64,000 nucleotides of DNA, from NCBI GenBank assembly GCA_018780035.1, contig JADMKE010000028.1, positions 45,170-109,169 on the forward strand, written 5' to 3'. The notes under the pieces are model-generated. The model saw nothing but the letters and a program-made list of their open reading frames with translations, was not told where the DNA came from and did no database searches. Of the stretch, positions 62,030 to 64,000 are shown in pieces. The position numbers and the translations under genes are program-made. The DNA comes from Candidatus Sericytochromatia bacterium. Its GTDB lineage: Bacteria; Cyanobacteriota; Sericytochromatia; UBA7694. The stretch's first letter is position 1; each line of letters begins with the position of its first letter.

Positions 62030-63589
62030 ATGACAGAAACTCAATCACCTTTGTTGCAACTTTGGTATGAAGAAGATGATTTAATGGTTTGGGAGAAGGC
62101 CGAATCTTATTATGATCTCTACTTCTATAACGATCAGCAACGTCAGCTTGAAAAAGTAATCGAAACCGTCCCCCAAATTCTGACACAAGCCAATTGGCAA
62201 AATTACGACTGGTATACATTTATCCATGACGTCATTTTGCCGTGGTACTCTCCAGCCTATGTAGAAGAAAGACAACGAGAATTTTGTAATGCTAACCCAA
62301 ATCACGAACAAGTGAATCAAAAGATAAATCATGCAATTGCCTTCTGCCAGCGTGGGATACAGGGAGAGTCAGACATCAGACAGGCTATTGAATTGGTCAA
62401 AATGAAGCATATTGCAGCTAAAACAGCGACAGCTATTTTGACAGTTCTTTTCCCAACTGAATTTTGTGTGTTCAGTAAATTCACAGATCCTGTACTGCAA
62501 AAGCTGTATCAAGCCAACTTGGGTCCGTTACCAATAGAGGATACTGACAAAGCGGTTAAACTCATTCATATTGTTCGTGAGAAGCAAAAAGAACTTTCAA
62601 AGTTGGTGGATAAAGACACGACTTGGATTCCCACCCCACGAAAAATTGAAAAAGTCCTCTTTGCCATGCGTGATGATGATCCGAATTTGGGGATTCACAA
62701 GCTCAAAACCAAATTTTTGGAACAGTTAAAAAATTCACACATATCTTCTCTGTTTCCCTATTTTATCGCTCGTGTGTTTCATCAGATTGAAAACATGCAC
62801 GATAGAGTAGAGGCGATGATCGTGTCTAACATTCTCTCATCATTTTTACACTACCTGGCCTCAATCTCCGTAATGGAATATCTGTACTCCGATTTTCAGT
62901 CCCAAGAACTTAATAATGAGTTGTTCAATCAAAGTTCAGTTGAGTCATTTGCAAAAAAATTGAGCATTGGTTCTTATAATCGCTGTGCACGCACCCTGTT
63001 CGGTTATCTTAAGGAAAAGAACTTGAATTTGATTGTTCCTAATCTTATTCAGTCCTACTTTGAACAAGCCAAATTAGACTATAACCTCAACAAACTGATT
63101 GAACGTCGGAACAAAGTGACGAAAAATAATCTCGTCATGGATGAAATGAAAGCTGATTTAACCACATATAAATTAGATATGATTAGATTGCTGACATATT
63201 TTAATTTCTTGTCTGAATACCCTGTATTCGTTCTTGAATTAGGCTCTGACATCCACAAGCCCTATTTGGCGATGGGTTGGGGAAATCTTGAATATTCGGA
63301 TTTGCCTTTTGAACTTCCCTTGCCCAAGTTTGAGGATGCACAGGCTAATGTGGTTCTTTGCAATAAACAGCAAAAGCGATCCTTGTCTCTTTATCCCTTT
63401 TATACCTATGGACCATGTAGCAAGAAATTGCCTTGCCAAAAACCTCATCTCTATTACCTCCATCAAATAAATGCCAAGAAAGGGGTTATAGAGTATTTGT
63501 CTTTGGAGGGGCATGAATATCAGAGTTCCACTGCCTTCCAACACTTAAAAGAGTTGATGCCTAACTTTCCACCTACAGAGTTTATGTAG
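62030..63589 (+). CDS. Unknown accessory protein with HhH-like segment, 519 aa
   Basis: A 519-residue protein; AGAGG at nine bases before ATG 62030 sets the start. AT-richer than its left neighbours, a sign of transfer. Residues about 100-165 (AIELVKMKHIAAKTATAIL, FPTEFCVFSKFTDPVLQKLY) resemble the helix-hairpin-helix core of DNA glycosylases (G-V-G-x-K-T-A-x-A-I-L), but the catalytic Asp/Lys of that family is not seen at the usual place. The middle is helical. The C terminus (about 395-515) holds VFVLELGSDIHKPYLAMG and SLYPFYTYGPCSKKLPC, with two Cys that might bind zinc, a sensor-like region I recall from defence-associated proteins. Family unknown. Confidence 0.7.
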   Translation: MTETQSPLLQLWYEEDDLMVWEKAESYYDLYFYNDQQRQLEKVIETVPQILTQANWQNYDWYTFIHDVILPWYSPAYVEERQREFCNANPNHEQVNQKINHAIAFCQRGIQGESDIRQAIELVKMKHIAAKTATAILTVLFPTEFCVFSKFTDPVLQKLYQANLGPLPIEDTDKAVKLIHIVREKQKELSKLVDKDTTWIPTPRKIEKVLFAMRDDDPNLGIHKLKTKFLEQLKNSHISSLFPYFIARVFHQIENMHDRVEAMIVSNILSSFLHYLASISVMEYLYSDFQSQELNNELFNQSSVESFAKKLSIGSYNRCARTLFGYLKEKNLNLIVPNLIQSYFEQAKLDYNLNKLIERRNKVTKNNLVMDEMKADLTTYKLDMIRLLTYFNFLSEYPVFVLELGSDIHKPYLAMGWGNLEYSDLPFELPLPKFEDAQANVVLCNKQQKRSLSLYPFYTYGPCSKKLPCQKPHLYYLHQINAKKGVIEYLSLEGHEYQSSTAFQHLKELMPNFPPTEFM

Positions 63590-63676
63590 TTTTCCTACGT
63601 CATAGGTGGGCCTGAGGCCTGTATCTGCGTAAAAATGTTCAAAGTCAATTACTTTAAGGGTTGACTCTATCAATTA

Positions 63677-64000
63677 TTACAACCCCTCAAACATGAAAGT
63701 CCTTTCGCCTTTGTTTAGACCTGAAGCGGCAATTTGTTGGCGCATGCTCTGATCCAATTGACGAAAATTGGCTTCGACTTCGCGAAAATCTGCCAAAAGC
63801 CGCATAGCTGTCTCTCGGGCTTTTTGCCAATATTCTTTGATTCTGCGTGCATCTAAACGCTGCCATTTGACTTGATTTAACTGATCCAATTGCTTTTGGA
63901 TTTTTGCTTGCTGTTGTTCCAACAATTCTTTGCGTCTGTCTAGATTCTGTAGTTTCGGAGAAATCATGAGGCACAAAGTCGCATGAAATCGTTGAGGGAA
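63677..64000 (-). pseudogene. Decayed JetA (DUF3375, Wadjet) fragment at the edge
   Basis: The minus-strand frame is open to the right edge and ends at 63677 after about 107 codons. Its core LLADFREVEANFRQLDQSMR is typical of DUF3375, the JetA/MksF-like subunit of Wadjet anti-plasmid systems, preceded by a coiled helix (LDRRKELLEQQQAKIQK). The family is about 480 residues long; here the match stops at N-K-G and a stop follows. Upstream near 63965 the expected sequence appears to continue in another frame (SLNDFMRLCAS), suggesting a frameshift. So this is probably a remnant, not a working gene. An unrelated coiled-coil protein is the alternative. Confidence 0.5.

Overview
The window looks like a gene-dense stretch of a bacterial chromosome with moderate, near-balanced GC. 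There is one tRNA and no rRNA, CRISPR array, insertion sequence or intact prophage. The Ser/Thr kinase sequence style (ELFRREA, HRDIKPSN, MAPEQ), many HEAT and TPR proteins, lipoproteins, a split glycine cleavage P-protein and a PilB-type ATPase would fit a heterotrophic bacterium, perhaps a non-photosynthetic relative of Cyanobacteria. That placement is a low-confidence inference from style, not from a phylogenetic marker.

Layout. 1-4093: 3' part of a giant repeat protein. 4241-8748: tandem two-domain Ser/Thr kinase, Maf nucleotide pyrophosphatase, lipoprotein, hypothetical. 8708-12196 (minus): an upp-OmpR regulator-histidine kinase operon and a NarL-like regulator. 12280-14394: tRNA-Gly(CCC), then the glutathione-dependent formaldehyde pair frmA-fghA. 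14422-17870: SDR enzyme and its TetR regulator with matching operators, then a Kef-type antiporter. 18092-24355: cupin, three-gene alpha/beta hydrolase and YgfZ-TPR region, TPR protein. 24407-28148: MenH-like hydrolase with MarR, gcvPB and the PEP synthase regulator. 28171-38587: WGR-DUF4132 protein, an unknown divergent partner, HEAT protein, metalloprotease-like lipoprotein, HTH-PilB ATPase. 38756-46589: PPK2, TPM protein, YfhO-like membrane protein, pta-ackA. 46726-51412: RecQ, a DUF2281 antitoxin-like gene followed by a 20-codon stump, small lipoproteins and an esterase. 51617-57328: a 1903-residue polymorphic-toxin-like giant. 57397-61129: HEAT proteins and a 48-residue zinc ribbon. 61130-64000: an AT-richer accessory end with a DUF4258 protein, an unknown 519-residue protein and a decayed piece of a JetA (DUF3375, Wadjet) gene at the edge.

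How genes work together. Clear functional units are formaldehyde detoxification (frmA-fghA), acetate overflow (ackA-pta), a two-component system co-transcribed with uracil salvage, and a TetR-SDR module whose 14-bp operator is present at both genes. Several convergent pairs overlap at their 3' ends (6573-6598, 8708-8748, 18577-18598, 22580-22583), showing strong compaction. The best candidates for undescribed biology are the two giant proteins (left edge and 51617-57328), the divergent WGR-DUF4132/unknown pair, the zinc ribbon-HEAT operon, and the accessory right end.
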